NCBI RefSeq assembly: GCF_001949145.1
Contig: NW_019091388.1
Location: forward strand, 1,354,335 to 1,418,334
Reading direction: 5' to 3'
Origin: Acanthaster planci
Lineage: Eukaryota; Echinodermata; Asteroidea; Valvatida; Acanthasteridae
DNA length: 64,000 nt
The notes beneath the pieces were generated by a model. That model did no database searches and was not told the DNA's origin. It saw only the letters and a program-made list of their open reading frames with translations. This document shows, in pieces, positions 1 through 12,041 of this stretch. Position 1 is the first letter of the stretch; every line of letters begins with the position of its first letter. Made by a program: the position numbers and the translations under genes.

Positions 1-873
1 CCAACCAATCGAGGGCACATCCGCACACAAGTGGGTTGTCCGAGACATCCCTGATTGGGGAGACAAGACAAAAGCCAAAATTAATTGACTCTCATGGCTC
101 TTTTTTTGGGGGGGGGCTAAATGTTAAAACATGGCACTAAGTCCTAGCCCATCTTCGTGTATTATATTTTCCATTAGATCTTGAAAAAGATCATTAACCG
201 CCTTAAAATGTGTGGCAGTGCAACATATTTTAACTGATCTCTCAGTACAAGTTAATTGGCTTCACACCACTGTTTAGACATTTGGGAAGAAATTCTTTTC
301 TTCAGGGGTGTGAGTGGCCACTTAAAATTAAAGCTGAAACCAGCTACAACAAAGCTGAAATGTAAAAAGTTCCCATACTTTTGCACAGACCAGGTGTACA
401 AAACAAGCTCAAATTCAGGGTCAACATCTGAACAAAAAAACTGAAATCTGCTAATCAGCTGAATTCTCATACCTGTTTATTATTATGGGACTTACATGCA
501 TAAAAACGTCTTTCTTCAACGTATATGACAGAGCAATGGTTGTAAAAAATGCCTTCTATCTGATACTTACAATTTTTGCAATTTGCTAATTATATATTTG
601 AAGGGTCTCCATGACAACGTCTTCAAGTTATTACCACTGAAATCTCTGAAACGAATTAAAGTTGACAGAATGCAATATATAATTGAACAATATGTATTAT
701 TTAGGGATAACGCCGATGAGTCGATATATAGAGAGACACGCAAGGCTATGTTTCTGCTCATCATGCAGGCCTGGATAAAATTGATTTGCTATCTAGTTTG
801 CACTTGTGGCCGTGGTATTTTGAGCATTTTAAGGTTTGATAGCTAGCCTGATTTACGCTTGTGGCAGTCACAG
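1..873. other. Non-coding or intronic sequence, no named feature
   Basis: AT-rich, with a G tract near 110. A plus-strand frame from about 602 (after TTTGAAG) to 846 has helical-looking residues (RMQYIIEQYVLFRDN) but no donor that fits, so I do not call it an exon. If exon A is real, this is probably intron. Confidence 0.4.
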
Positions 874-1032
874 CCAAGAGAAATCGCATGCAGTGATCGA
901 TTAAACGTCAGCCGAACCGCTCACGTTTTGGTGCGCGATCTGACCCATGCATTTCCTGCCCACTATGCATTTAAGTGCCTCGACTTGACTCTTGGAGAGG
1001 AGCTGCTCGCAGGTATTCAGACTGCATTGTTG
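874..1032 (+). CDS. Candidate internal exon, unknown protein (exon A)
   Basis: A 159-bp segment follows GTGGCAGTCACAG and ends at TTG|GTAAGTGC, a near-consensus donor at 1033. It is open in phase 0 at both ends and encodes 53 residues. The frame has a protein-like composition, with runs such as HVLVRDLTHAFPAHYAF and LTLGEELLAGIQTALL that look like amphipathic helices. I do not recognise the family. The acceptor has a weak pyrimidine tract, and alternative AGs lie at 866-867 and 892-893. Exon B lies 490 bp downstream in the same orientation and may belong to the same gene. Confidence 0.35.
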
Positions 1033-1518
1033 GTAAGTGCAAATCAAGGAAAGGAAATTTTCTAGACCAAAAACATAAATTCAAAATAAATAAATAAACA
1101 GATCGCACATGTACAATGTATTCGAAAAGTATGCGTTAAATTTGAAGTTATAATCATGATCCTCACTGCTGTTCGAGTGGTCAATAAAAAAAAATTCGTT
1201 TAATTAGACTGGCTTCCTTGAAAATAGTACAGAGAAGACACATTTTCCCTTCCTACCCAGGAAAGCCAACTTACATCTGAACAAGGTTGGGAGTCTCCAT
1301 GAAGGCATCGTCTGATACATGCTGCAAGCCACTACGAGATATTTCACTGCAAAGAAAATACTTAGTATGAGTCCTCGATACATCACGAATGAATGTGCTT
1401 GCTATGACTAGCTGCATCTGCGTCAAAATCTGCAATTACCGCGTTGAAAATTTTTAAGCGATAGTTTTTATTTTCTCCTCTCTGTAAAAGTGTCCTTCCT
1501 GGTAGCACTCCTAAGCAG

Positions 1519-1741
1519 TCAGCTAATTACAGAGGGCGCCATGAGGGAATTTTGTCTAACAATTTATTTGAAATTTAACCCAATGGATCAAGATGACCAG
1601 GAACATCGCCTTTTGACCCATGCTGCTGTGGGTCTACCGGTTGATGAGCTGATCAGAGACCTTCAGTCTCGGGCACATTTTGAAAAAGCAACAACCTTCA
1701 GATTTTACCTGACCGCACACTTGCACAGACATTCCTACCCG
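1519..1741 (+). CDS. Candidate internal exon, unknown protein (exon B)
   Basis: A long C/T-rich tract ends CTAAGCAG at 1518, and the open frame runs to CCG|GTAAGA at 1742. The frame encodes about 74 residues with a protein-like sequence, including FCLTIYLKFNPMDQDDQEHR and then VDELIRDLQSRAHFEKATTF. The donor is phase 0. With the acceptor at 1518 the exon starts in phase 2, which does not join directly to exon A. An AG at 1533-1534 would give a phase-0 start that does join, but it has a poorer tract. No family was recognised, although the mix of charged and hydrophobic residues suggests a helical domain. Confidence 0.35.
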
Positions 1742-3416
1742 GTAAGACAGAAACCGACACCGTGCACTGAATGGAGTACTTCATACTCATTGCTGTCGTG
1801 ATACAACCACTTTGTAAATAGTAATTGTTATCGGCACAGCGGTGAACTAATATAATGCTTCTCTTCGCTTTGAGACCCCCCCCCCATATCATGATGTACA
1901 GTAGAAAGAATATTCCGTTATGGGACGGGGGAGCGCATCGAACAGCCTGCGTCTCGGTGCCCAACATAATCATATTCCAAAGGAGGTTGTAGTTCCCTAA
2001 AAGCATCGGTGTACCATGTGTGCTCCCTCATACGCTGTATCTTTGCAGCTGCACGAGCTTAACGTGATGGAGATTTCTGAACTGAGAACGCGCGCATTTC
2101 AGAACTGACAAACAACTATAATACTGGATGACCTATCAACTATCTAAACAGCTACATGCATTTTGGGCATCAAATTAAAACTGCTCTTCACAAGCTTGCT
2201 AAAGTGATCAGAAAGAAAACACATTCTGAGAGGTACTTTACGCTAAATATTGCGTCAATATTCTCCCTTTGAGTAGTATGTTTTCGGCTGAGTCCTTGAG
2301 GAAACTCGGTTAAGGGCACGTGGGCCGGGCCGTAATTGATCTTCGTTGTCTTCGTTCTTACGTTGGCTCCGACCCTGGCCTTTCAGAACATCGTCTGCCG
2401 TCAATTCAGCCCTTCAAGTTTCATCTCGTCAAATCAGGCCTTACTTTCCTAGGATTGGTTTTTCAAGGGGAGGGGGCTGTGCTCGAGGATATCTGCTTGT
2501 TTATGAACTAAAATCCTGTGATAAACGGGGTCTGCCGGTACGGGGGCTCCGGAGAGCGTGATGGGAACGAATTGGTGACGGGGACTGACGAAGGTAAATT
2601 GCCCGCTGTCACACCAACCACCAGCCGCCAGTCTCATCCCATCACAGCCTCTTAGCTGCCGCGTGTTTTAACTCTACATCTTTTTAATCTGCAGAACAAG
2701 TATTTTAAGCAAGAGTCTCCGATGGCCAGCTGATCTGGCAATCTGATCAAACTCATTCCTCCAATCTGATAACATAATGTGTTCGATCATCTTGAGATGG
2801 CATTTCCCCTAAATATAAGTGTGTCAACAAAAATCACTTCACGTAAATCGTCCAGTAAATGTTTCATCACTGTAAGTTATACTCGCTGCAAATGGCCTGC
2901 ATTGATTTTGTAAGTTGTAAATGTCTAAATCTCTCCAAGGGATTCTGTTAAGTGTTCCATGATTTCTCCATTTCATTTGTTTCTGCAATCCACAAATATT
3001 TATGCTCTGTCATGAACCCATTAAAGAAGGACCATTTCTCTTATCGTGATATTTCAACCGTACGCTAAAACTCTGCCCCATCTGAGGAGATCCATTCAGA
3101 CGACAGGTGTAAATGACCGACAAAATGTCCGCCACATGGCTCTAGGCTGAATGCTTGAATGTTTATAGTTCAGACTTCAGATGGACCTGCCATTTTTCTC
3201 CATTTAGAAGAAAGTCTTTGGCAACAAAACTGCAACTCCATACGCAAGCACCCCTAAACGCCAAATGGAGTATGATGCCACTGCCCTGTGTAACAGCAGT
3301 GCGGGTTCGTCTTTTGCCTATTGTGTGTCATACGACCAGTGGTGTCAATCCGGTTCGTAAGTGTGACGTCACTTCAGTTTAAACCACACCCACTATACGT
3401 GTACTGCACATTGAGT
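1742..3416. other. Non-coding stretch
   Basis: No gene or repeat is recognised. C tract near 1876. Short frames at 2320-2637 and 3155-3382 lack any domain or splice support. Confidence 0.5.
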
Positions 3417-3418
3417 TA

Positions 3419-4132
3419 CAGTTGTGCTCAAAAGTATTCATAGCCTTTGGAATAATAAAATACTTTTCTAAAGGCACCGGGAACCTCATTAAGATACAGG
3501 GCATCATGAAAAAGGAGGATTATATCAAGATCCTTGATAACGATGTGAAAGCATCTGCTGAGAAACTCCAGCTAGGACCTGATTGGACGTACAAGCAGGA
3601 CAATGACCCCAAGCAAACCGCCAAGGTAATAAAGCAGTGGTTCAAAGACAGTGGTATCCATGTACCGGAATGGCCAAGTCGAAGTCCTGACATAAATCCA
3701 ACAGAGAATTTGTAGAGGGAGCCAAAGACTGGAGTGATGGCCAGGAGACCATCCAACCTGACCCAGCTGGAGGCTTTCGCCTAGGAAGAGTGGGCCAACA
3801 TCCCACAGGAGACATGCAGAAAGCTTGTGGACACTTATAGGAACCGTCTTGAGGTAGTCATCAAGAACAAAGGCTGCGCTATTGACTATTAAGAAAAGAC
3901 AATGGACTATGTAAACCCTGGTATGAATAATTTTGAACAGGAGCAAAAAAGAAACCTTGATCATATCTATAATTACGCAAATGAAGTTTAGCCAACACAC
4001 ATGTGGGTTTGTGTATTGCAACAAGTAGACAAAAGATATAGTGGAAGTGCCAACATAATGGCTTTTACAAATGAAGAATTTAGAAAAGTATGTTATTATT
4101 CCAAAGTCTATGAATACTTTTGAGCACAACTG
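3419..4132 (+). mobile_element. Tc1/mariner DNA transposon, internally deleted copy
   Basis: The element is 714 bp and is bounded by 54-bp terminal inverted repeats (3419-3472 and 4079-4132) that begin CAGTTGTGCTCAAAAGTATT and differ at only two positions. It sits between TA dinucleotides (3417-3418 and 4133-4134), the target duplication expected of Tc1/mariner elements. A full element is about 1.3-1.6 kb. Here the region between the left repeat and the middle of the transposase is gone, so the first catalytic Asp and the DNA-binding domain are missing. It is non-autonomous, but the well-matched ends could in principle still be recognised by a related transposase. Confidence 0.95.
3473..3892 (+). 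pseudogene. Tc1-type transposase remnant, C-terminal part of the DDE domain
   Basis: The frame starts mid-protein (GTGNLIKIQGIMKKEDY) and carries QDNDPKQTAK and WPSRSPDINPTEN. The Asp of QDND and the Glu of PTEN are separated by 34 residues, the D34E spacing of Tc1 elements, with His changed to Gln in the usual DPKHT motif. Two in-frame TAG stops (3713-3715, replacing the conserved Trp after ENL, and 3781-3783) interrupt it before the natural end at TAA 3890-3892. The catalytic N-terminal half is deleted, so it makes no active enzyme. A minus-strand open frame across the same bases is only a shadow. Confidence 0.93.
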
Positions 4133-4134
4133 TA

Positions 4135-5410
4135 AATGCATTGATCGCCGTTTACATGGAACTATAAGTTAACACGCAACTTCAGCGATCGTCCAATGGA
4201 AGCCTGCAAATCATGGCGCATCCGCCTTTGTGACGAAGTCACTAACGAACCGGATATGGGGCAAGTTCGATCATCGACAAATTGTCAACCATGGTCACTT
4301 TTAAATGGTAACTTATGCATTAAATATATACCGGCCACCAGGCAAAATCGACCAGTGGAAAACAAATTGTTGTTGATAGAACTTGCCCATGGGTACTCAT
4401 TGCGTCCACCACACATCGGCTATCTGGCTTACACCGCAACTATGGGAATGTAACTGACCCATTTTAAACCGAATTCTAAAAATGTATACTTACAGTGTTT
4501 CCAAACTGGTCATGTTTCTTAACGAGTGGCCTGTCAGCTCGGAAAAATTACTTTGGCCGCGAATAATCCTGGAAAGATGAAAAATAAACCAAAGAAAAGA
4601 CAACTGTCAGAATAGCTGCGAAACACTTTGGCTACGCTTATGGACAAAAATCTAGCGGTTATTGTGATTGTCAAAAAACTTCACACAGATTTGAGTGTAC
4701 AAGGGAAACGTTACTTTGAGGTGCAAAGCCATTGCTGACTCAAAGTTATTACAGACAAAAAATGCTTACAATCCGTGCGTGCAAGATAATTGTTGAGCCC
4801 CACTGTTACATGGCGCCAAAGCGAACGCAAACGCGAATTTGTGACGTCAGATCTAATTATTCGCCCTGGGAATTCGCAACAGTCGAACACCTTTCAACTC
4901 GACTGAAATGTTGCTGGAATTTTATTTTCGGACGTCAAAATTTGCTTCACTTTCACATTTGCCTGAAGTAGGGTCCGGCCTTTACAGTGTTAAAAAGTTA
5001 TGTACAATTCATTTAGGAGCCAATCTAGAAGGCAATTGGGGGATGTATTAATTCAGTTCATGAACATGGAAAAGGTACAGTAATGGCAAGCCGATTCGAT
5101 GACCCCCCCCCAACATGCTATCTAGCTGCACTGTATCCACTATGGTACTGGAAAACCCTCCATACATTTCCAAATGTTGTCAAATGGCCACATCCTGACA
5201 TCCGTTATACTCATTTATCATCACCCTCCGGTATTAAACTCCATGACCACAGAGACAAATTTCAGGGGGAGAGGTAACATGCTGGGGCCCCCCAAAATAG
5301 GATTTTTTTCTTTTTATTGCATTTCTGAGAGGCAAGACAACATGTTTGGCCTTTTGAAACGCTTTGGGAAGGTAAATGCAAAAGATCCTTCCCCAAATAC
5401 GGGCGATTCA
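4135..5410. other. Non-coding stretch
   Basis: Nothing recognised apart from homopolymer C runs near 5103 and 5287. The frames here are short and unsupported. Confidence 0.5.
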
Positions 5411-5542
5411 CAATAGTACGCCTCCAGGAGTTTGCAACGCGTTGGCTAATCACAACGCACGAAATCTGTCACGCATTGACTCGACAGATTTCGCGCGTTG
5501 TGATTGGCCAACGCATTGCAAACTCTTGGAGGCGCACTATTG
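5411..5542. repeat. 132-bp palindromic (foldback) element
   Basis: Two 60-bp arms (5411-5470 and 5483-5542) are inverted copies around a 12-bp centre. They differ at five positions, all transitions. The ends read CAATAGT...ACTATTG. There is no coding capacity and no clear target-site duplication. The size and structure fit a palindromic MITE or the two ends of a deleted DNA transposon. A transcript would form an almost perfect 60-bp duplex. Confidence 0.85.
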
Positions 5543-6973
5543 CATTTCTCTCATTACTACATTTTCTTTCCATGGGGGGGGGGGCCTGGATGGCCCCGTT
5601 ACGCCCTCCTCCCGATCTGCTCTTGACCGGCTAGAAAAATAAGCGCGAGGGTGTTTAACTGTATTCTTATACAAGGACATACTTTCTTCATACCCTTCTA
5701 ACGCCCTCTTGTGGTTAACGAGGCTTTTCATTCTTGGGTTGCTCCGCCGTAAAGCAAATATCTCCGTAATTGGTTATAAAAACGGTGGAATAAACTCTGA
5801 GATATAAGGTACGTGGCCTCTGTGTGACCTCTCCGACGAAGGTAACTGATGGCAGCATTTGTGATCTTTCGATTGCTAGTCTCTCTCCAATTCATCCCTC
5901 AATAATTGAGGCCTACACTCCAGGCCGAAATAAGCCGGGTTCCCGGGAAAGTCATTTTGGACTTGCGCGCGCAGGCTTATATCGGCGGTGTCGATGTCCT
6001 GTATGATTGGCGTATATCAGAGAACCTAACACGGGCTGTCCAGAATCGTAAAACCGCGGACTTAACTGCCCAACTTGCGTTGAAAGCCGACACGGGCCTG
6101 CCGGCTTGACAGCGGGTATTGTCTGATGCGTGCACAGCTGCGATTGAATGGCAATAGCTCGGCATCGATCTGAGGCGACGACGGGATGATGAACTGAAGA
6201 ATAGGAAGGGATATGGCGAAAAGAGGGGGGGTCACCCAGTGAGAGATCGCAGTGGCTTAACTTCGCACCAGGGGATTACAGGTCGGCGAACATAATGTTA
6301 TAGAAACGGGGTCCCAGTTCACGTGGTCCTCGTTGGTTGTCAACGTCAAGGGGCGCCTTGAAGGGTTTTTGCGAGGATTTGCTAATCTGTTCTTGCCAGG
6401 GTAAGATGGCATTTCAGTTCACAGCGGAGACATCACCAGGTGACGAAGAGGTGGTGTTGACGCACGCATGATATCGCCTCCTAAGTGACAGCCAGAGGGA
6501 GACGGGCAAAGACAAACAGGGAGATGAGCACCCTGGTATTTCATCGAACGAAGGTGTTTTCGGGTACACAGAAAAAATGTTTACCGTTACGGTAACGTTA
6601 ACAGTGTGTTTGTGCCACGAGCACATCGTTAACACCTTTTTCGACAGATCACGCTCTGCCACTATTCTCCTTTTCCTCTGAAGACGCATTTTCTAAGTCC
6701 GCTAAGGTAGAGCCTCGGTGCTTTAATTAATGTTTCAGTCCTTTTTTCCTTTCTGAAAATGCGTTCATTGTCCAAGTGATGCACCTAGAATACTAACTCT
6801 TCACAACGAAGCATCACTAGGTACCAAACTGACTTGGTTACACGTTGTACCACGCTTGTTTCATTGAACAAGACGTTTCGTCCGACGTTGCTCTTAATTA
6901 ATACCATGAAACAAATCGTATACGGAAACTGACTAGGTGCTTATGAATGATTATAAAGATGAACAAAGAAATT
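5543..6973. other. Non-coding stretch
   Basis: G tract at 5574-5583. The part from 5920 to 6550 is richer in G+C than its surroundings but shows no protein-like frame. No repeat copies were seen. Confidence 0.5.
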
Positions 6974-7036
6974 GAATGGAGCTGGATTTGAACCTGCGGC
7001 CTCTAGAATACCGTACCAGTGCTCTACCCAGCCCTA
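6974..7036 (-). repeat. tRNA-derived SINE-like fragment or tRNA pseudogene
   Basis: On the minus strand the segment has an A-box-like stretch (GGGCTGGGTAGAGC) and, 3' of it, an exact B box (GGTTCAAATCC) in a T-arm with one stem mismatch. The 3' acceptor strand (GCTCCATTC) has no complementary 5' strand where one should be, so a working tRNA is unlikely. Internal Pol III boxes without an acceptor stem are typical of tRNA-derived SINEs. Confidence 0.5.
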
Positions 7037-7198
7037 TCATAATACCAATTAGTGGGAAATGAAACTGTGAAGACGGTAATGGGTGGTTGGTGCATTAGCT
7101 CGGCGCGCTTGGGTAATCCTATTTAAAGTGTAAGGAACTTTGGTAGAATAATGTTGGAATGATTCAGAAACTCGGTGTATGAGGTTAATAATGCGGCG

Positions 7199-7547
7199 AT
7201 AAGCCCTTTGTGAGTTAATTAATCAAATTTGAATAAAATCTGGTACACTGAATTATTTGATTTCACATAAGCAAAACAATTTGAATTCCCCAGACTAAAG
7301 ACAAGCAAGCTTTTGCATATTGACCACCATCTCTGGAATGGACTGGTTCCTTTGTGCCCTTCTTATCCATTGAAAACAGTGTATTAGTGCAAGATGTCTC
7401 TTATGTAACTAAGCAAAGGCTTGCCCCGAATCACGAGGGGTAGCAACAGTGTCTTTAGTGTAAAGAATTCAAATAGTTACGTTTGCGTGAATTTAAAGAA
7501 CTCTGTGTACCAGATTTTTATTCAAATTTAACTCGCAAAAGGCATAT
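7199..7547. repeat. Foldback/MITE-like element, copy 1
   Basis: The ends are inverted copies: ATAAGCC...GAGTTAA and TTTGAATAAAA...CTGGTACAC on the left are mirrored on the right up to about 7547. The middle contains a 25-bp block (7322-7346) identical to one in copy 2 (12182-12206), and most of the right half aligns with copy 2. The left arm has lost about 25 bp relative to copy 2, near 7300. There is no coding capacity and no clear target duplication. Confidence 0.8.
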
Positions 7548-10500
7548 TGTAGGCACGAGCATAGATTTAATCTCGAATTAGAGGTTTTTCATTCAAATGC
7601 AATGTGTGACACTGGCAATTCACCTTCAAGCTACAATCTCTTGTATTAATTACGTTCTTTTTACATAACATCCTTGTCCCATTAATGGCATTCAAGTATC
7701 TGTTCCTTCCCCCACTAAACGTGCCTGGATTCCAAGGGGAGTAAAGAACGTTAACGTCTTGGAGAAAAAAACCTTTTTTTCCTGATCAGCAGCGCGAGGA
7801 CCGTGCGTAAACCTATCTGCACTCTAACTACATTTACCAAGTACAATTTACGCGTGGCCCGGGGCTGTTGTCTGTCACTCCGCCGAACAAGAAGGGAAAT
7901 TTTAAACTTTGCCTCTGCACTTGGGATGTTGGGCCTCTGCCAAGCAGTGGCTAGCTAGCTCCTCGGCCAAAACTGGAGGTGAGGCGATACTTCTGGGCTA
8001 AGATGTCTTCCTGGGACTCTCAACCCGGTCGGCCGTCTCAAGATTTGGTGGGACGGGGTATGCGAGACCGGCTCCAGCAAGGTCCCTCTTCAAGCAATCG
8101 AACAAGACACGCAAGTCGCTTTTTCTCGTTTGGCCCTTGGCTGCACGCGGGTCGTGTTTCATCCGACGTCATTAGTAGTGCAAACCAAGCTGAGTATAAC
8201 ACAAACACTGGAGAACAGGCTACAGGCCGGCAGAAGTCCCGCGGCCCCGTCCATTCGAAGTTCTGTTTATTTTTTCTTGATACCGATGCAATGGCACCTC
8301 TAAGCTCCATTTTATATCACATTATGTTTCAGTTGTATGCATAGGCCTAATAAGATATAAATAAAAAAAACCTCATCAATACCTAAAAGGTCACACTTTG
8401 TAGACACGGTCATCTGTTATAACCGCCACTGTACAGACACAATGGAGGTGTAACAAGAGGTTCGAAGACTGTTCTCATAGACAACGAGCAGCTGTTTGCG
8501 GCTGGGTGAACAATTTTCCTAGGTTCAAAGGAAACAGTCACTACGAACATCTAACAAAAGAAACACAGTGCTTTAACAATGAACGTCCATTGTTATTGCA
8601 TAGTACTTCTTTTGTTAGATGTTCACAATGAGTTGTGCTGATACCTTAAACACCATTGACACCATGCAACTGGTAACCACGCAAAGATCCTATGGGCTGA
8701 AGATTTTGCTTGCCCCTATCGCCCTTATAGTAAGCTGACATGGGCTGATTCATTTCACGAATTTCATGCTACAGAAACGCAAAGCATTGTGGGTTACTTA
8801 CTGTCTTGATCGACGCACGTACATGTACATGTGCATTAAACATGCACGTATCACACGCACACGGAAGAGCTGAAAAGTGTTTTGTTCAAACGAGTGTTAT
8901 CAAACAAGGCCTCGAAGAATTTACCTCATGCGTCCTGAAATAGCAGCCCATCCCAGCATCCAACAGAGGGTAATTCAGATTAGCAATGCCAGACGAAAAT
9001 TGTTCATGCGTAATATGCGTCATGCGCGAACAATTCGATGAGACGTCACTGCTATGTAACAAAGCGCCCTCTCTTGCTCACGAAGAGAGTCCTTTGGTCA
9101 ATACTACTCCTGAGATGTTGATAATCCATGATGTTATATATACTAGAAGACCAAAATAGCATTCTTGATCCCCTTCCCAGTACACATGCGACATTTATTA
9201 GTTCACTTATACTTAGAATGTATAGCCCATTATTTACGCATTAACCGTGCATTCTACATGTACTGTACATGCACGTCTATCCTTAAAAGTTGTGCACGGC
9301 AGGATTTTAAAACAAAGTCTTAGTATCTCTTATAGAATATCAGTGTTGAGATGTACTATAATAAGATTTCTCTCCCGTATTTATATTTTCTAAGTGTTTG
9401 ATTTTGGCTCTTTGCAATCATGAAACAAAACAGAGCTGACATTTGTTGAAACGTCCTCAAAGAGAGCTCTGCTGGGACATTAAACAAAGTTTTACCAATC
9501 ATGACGCGGTCATTAAAGGCGTCACATCCTGCGATTATGAGCCCCCCAAAAAATCCTGGGGTTTCTCAATTTACGATGCAAATATAGAGGCAGTAAGAAG
9601 AAAAATCGTTGTCAATTACCAGTGTTGTGTAGAGCTATGGGGATTCAGGGGACAGCAAGCTGGGCCGGACTTGTTTTTCCATTCCTCTTTGGCTACGTCC
9701 CCCTCCCTTGCGTGTATTTGAAATTCACGACCGTGATCCGCGTGCGTCATTCGGTTTAAGCGCGGTCTTGACGGTACATGATGAGGGAATCATTTCGACG
9801 AGTGCGATCGCGTCTAGCGCGGCTGCCCCCTGCCCAAGTACTCTGCGATTTTCACGGTGCCTCGATTGATGCATGGTGTGGTGTCCCGTGCGAACCATTC
9901 TCACCTACGTCAAAATGCTCGCTTGGCAAGGCAGTGTTGCGGTGACGGTGGTCTTCTGAAAACACAGTAAACAACAGCCCCCCCACACGTTTTTTTATTT
10001 CGGGGTAACGACTGAGTGAGGAATTAAAACAAATCAAGAGAACAGTGCAAGAAATCAAGGAATCCCAGCATTCAACTGAATAGTTCAAAGAAACAAAAGT
10101 GCTCCGTAAAATAACATTCAACCTTCCTTTAGTACATTTCAAAGAAAATGCGAGATATCACGGGACGAGTGAAATTCTAATGAGCATACGATCTTGCAAT
10201 TCTAAGAATAGACGTGTGTTCCACACCTCACGACAGCCCGGCACATCCCAACAGAAAAAAAGGACATCCCTTGGAGAGGGTCACTCGATGAAAATCAAGA
10301 CAGTCACTCACCATGAATAGACTGTCCAAGGACCGAGTCCGCGACGCCGTATTATTGTCTATGCCCCCAGGAGTCAAGAAGGCAAGCCTGGGCTAGGTAA
10401 AAACGGACCCAAAAGTGACTCTTGCCCCGCAGAAAAAAAATACGAAGAGCTCAGCCTTTCTGGCCCTCATCGACGACCGTACCTGTCTCATCAAGATTTC

Positions 10501-12041
10501 TTCCTCCGAGCTTCTTTCGCGATCAGCACTTCTCGCAAATAAAAAAGGCAGAAACATCCCCGGGCCAGGCGCAATGCATGCTTCATTGGCCTTTCTGACG
10601 TCAACGCAAAGATCTGCTTGTTGATTTTCTCTCCTCCCCTATCTCTCTGTGTTCACCTCTCGTCTTACTGGGGATTCTCAAAGTGTTCTGTGATGGTTTT
10701 ACTCGGTCAAGCGATGCGACAATGGCAGTGCCTCGCGTGCTCACTTGGCCACCCGTGAAAACAGCCCTTCATTTTTTTCTTTAAGACAATCTTAACTGGG
10801 AGAGCAATGTGGAAATGCTGAAATAACGTCTACGGTTACTAGCCCTGGCTTGACTTTAATAACAGATAAAAGGGATTTGGGTATCAACTGCATTCAGAGA
10901 AGGGCAATCACCGGAATTTGTTGAACAACGCCTGGGGAAACCACAGCTCACCACAAAAATACAGTTCCGCTCTGCATTGGGCATCTTTTACTCTGACAAA
11001 ATAAAATTTGATATTCTATCCACCGCACTTGATCCATTTCGTTAGCACTTCTGAGTTCTTAGCACCAGTCGTACGAAATAACAAACCCTAAATAATAGGC
11101 AATGTGTAAGGCGTTTTGAAGTGCTCAATTAAAATGAAATCATTGATGTATAATTCTGAGCTTTCTATTGTTTTGTTGTTGAACCTTTCAGCTGAATATT
11201 CCCAAAAGGTAAATGGTGACGCTGTAAGATGAATTGTGATTCAATAAAAGTCGGAGCTTTTTTACGTACCCTACAAGCCTCTCAAACGTCTTCAGACACA
11301 AGACAAGACGTCTCTAAATTCTCTTATCTCAACCTCGAGCGGGTTAAGAAGTAAAAAAAAAAACCGTAGTTATTTTAAAAGACAGCCTATTTTATCTGAG
11401 TGCGCAGCATTGACGGATTTGCTTGATCGGGAAGTCTCGTGGGACCACGCGAGAGATGTGACGCACGAAATACGAGAGTGAGTTCCGCAGATTGTATTTG
11501 TCCAGCAGACGACGAGGCAAAAGAGGTCATCAGTAAAGCTCCCACGAGCGGACTTGCCTTTTATAGGTCTCTGTCCGCGCGGCCTTACTGGGATCATTAG
11601 AGCGGGGGAGTGAAAGAGAAGAGCGCGTATTAGGATTGACTCCTTCAGGCAGACTGAAAAGTGAACCAGCACGACATATTTCTTCGCAATTGCTCTGATC
11701 ACAGAATATGATAATATCGTCTAATCCTATTACCGAATCCAATACACATGCAATATAGCCAGCACCGTTGGCTTGCTCAGCCTTCGTTATTTTACGTGAC
11801 ACGTGAGGATAAATACTAGCTAGCCAATGACCCAGTTGCACGTGTGCGGAGTAGGCCTAATCGTTCGGTGGCCTTTTTACAAACATACAAATCTGCGTTT
11901 GAACTCTTGACAGGTAGCCCCTTTCGGAGTGACCCTATTTCATTCAAGGTAGGCCTACCATTTGGCTTTGTTGCGGCTAAAAAGGGGGAAGCACGCGAAA
12001 ATAGATAGCGCCACCCAGCGACCAGCTTTGATGTCACCGTT
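7548..12041. other. Non-coding stretch with one hairpin
   Basis: Apart from the hairpin at 8545-8624, I see a short palindrome (AATTGTTC...GAACAATT, 8998-9035) and one CGCAAAGCATTGTGGG motif (8778-8793). Overlapping frames on both strands at 7979-8344, 9852-10142 and 11370-11841 have no domain or splice support. Confidence 0.5.
8545..8624. repeat. 80-bp hairpin
   Basis: GAACATCTAACAAAAGAA at 8545-8562 is repeated as its exact reverse complement at 8607-8624. The region between contains a smaller inverted pair (ACAATG and CATTGT). Outside the arms the pairing fades into transition-type mismatches. It could be the remnant of a palindromic MITE. A small-RNA hairpin is possible, but nothing else supports that. 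Confidence 0.6.

Noticed and set aside
3572-4141. 189-codon minus-strand open frame
   Set aside because: It lies antisense to the transposase remnant and runs through the right terminal repeat, so it is a shadow frame.
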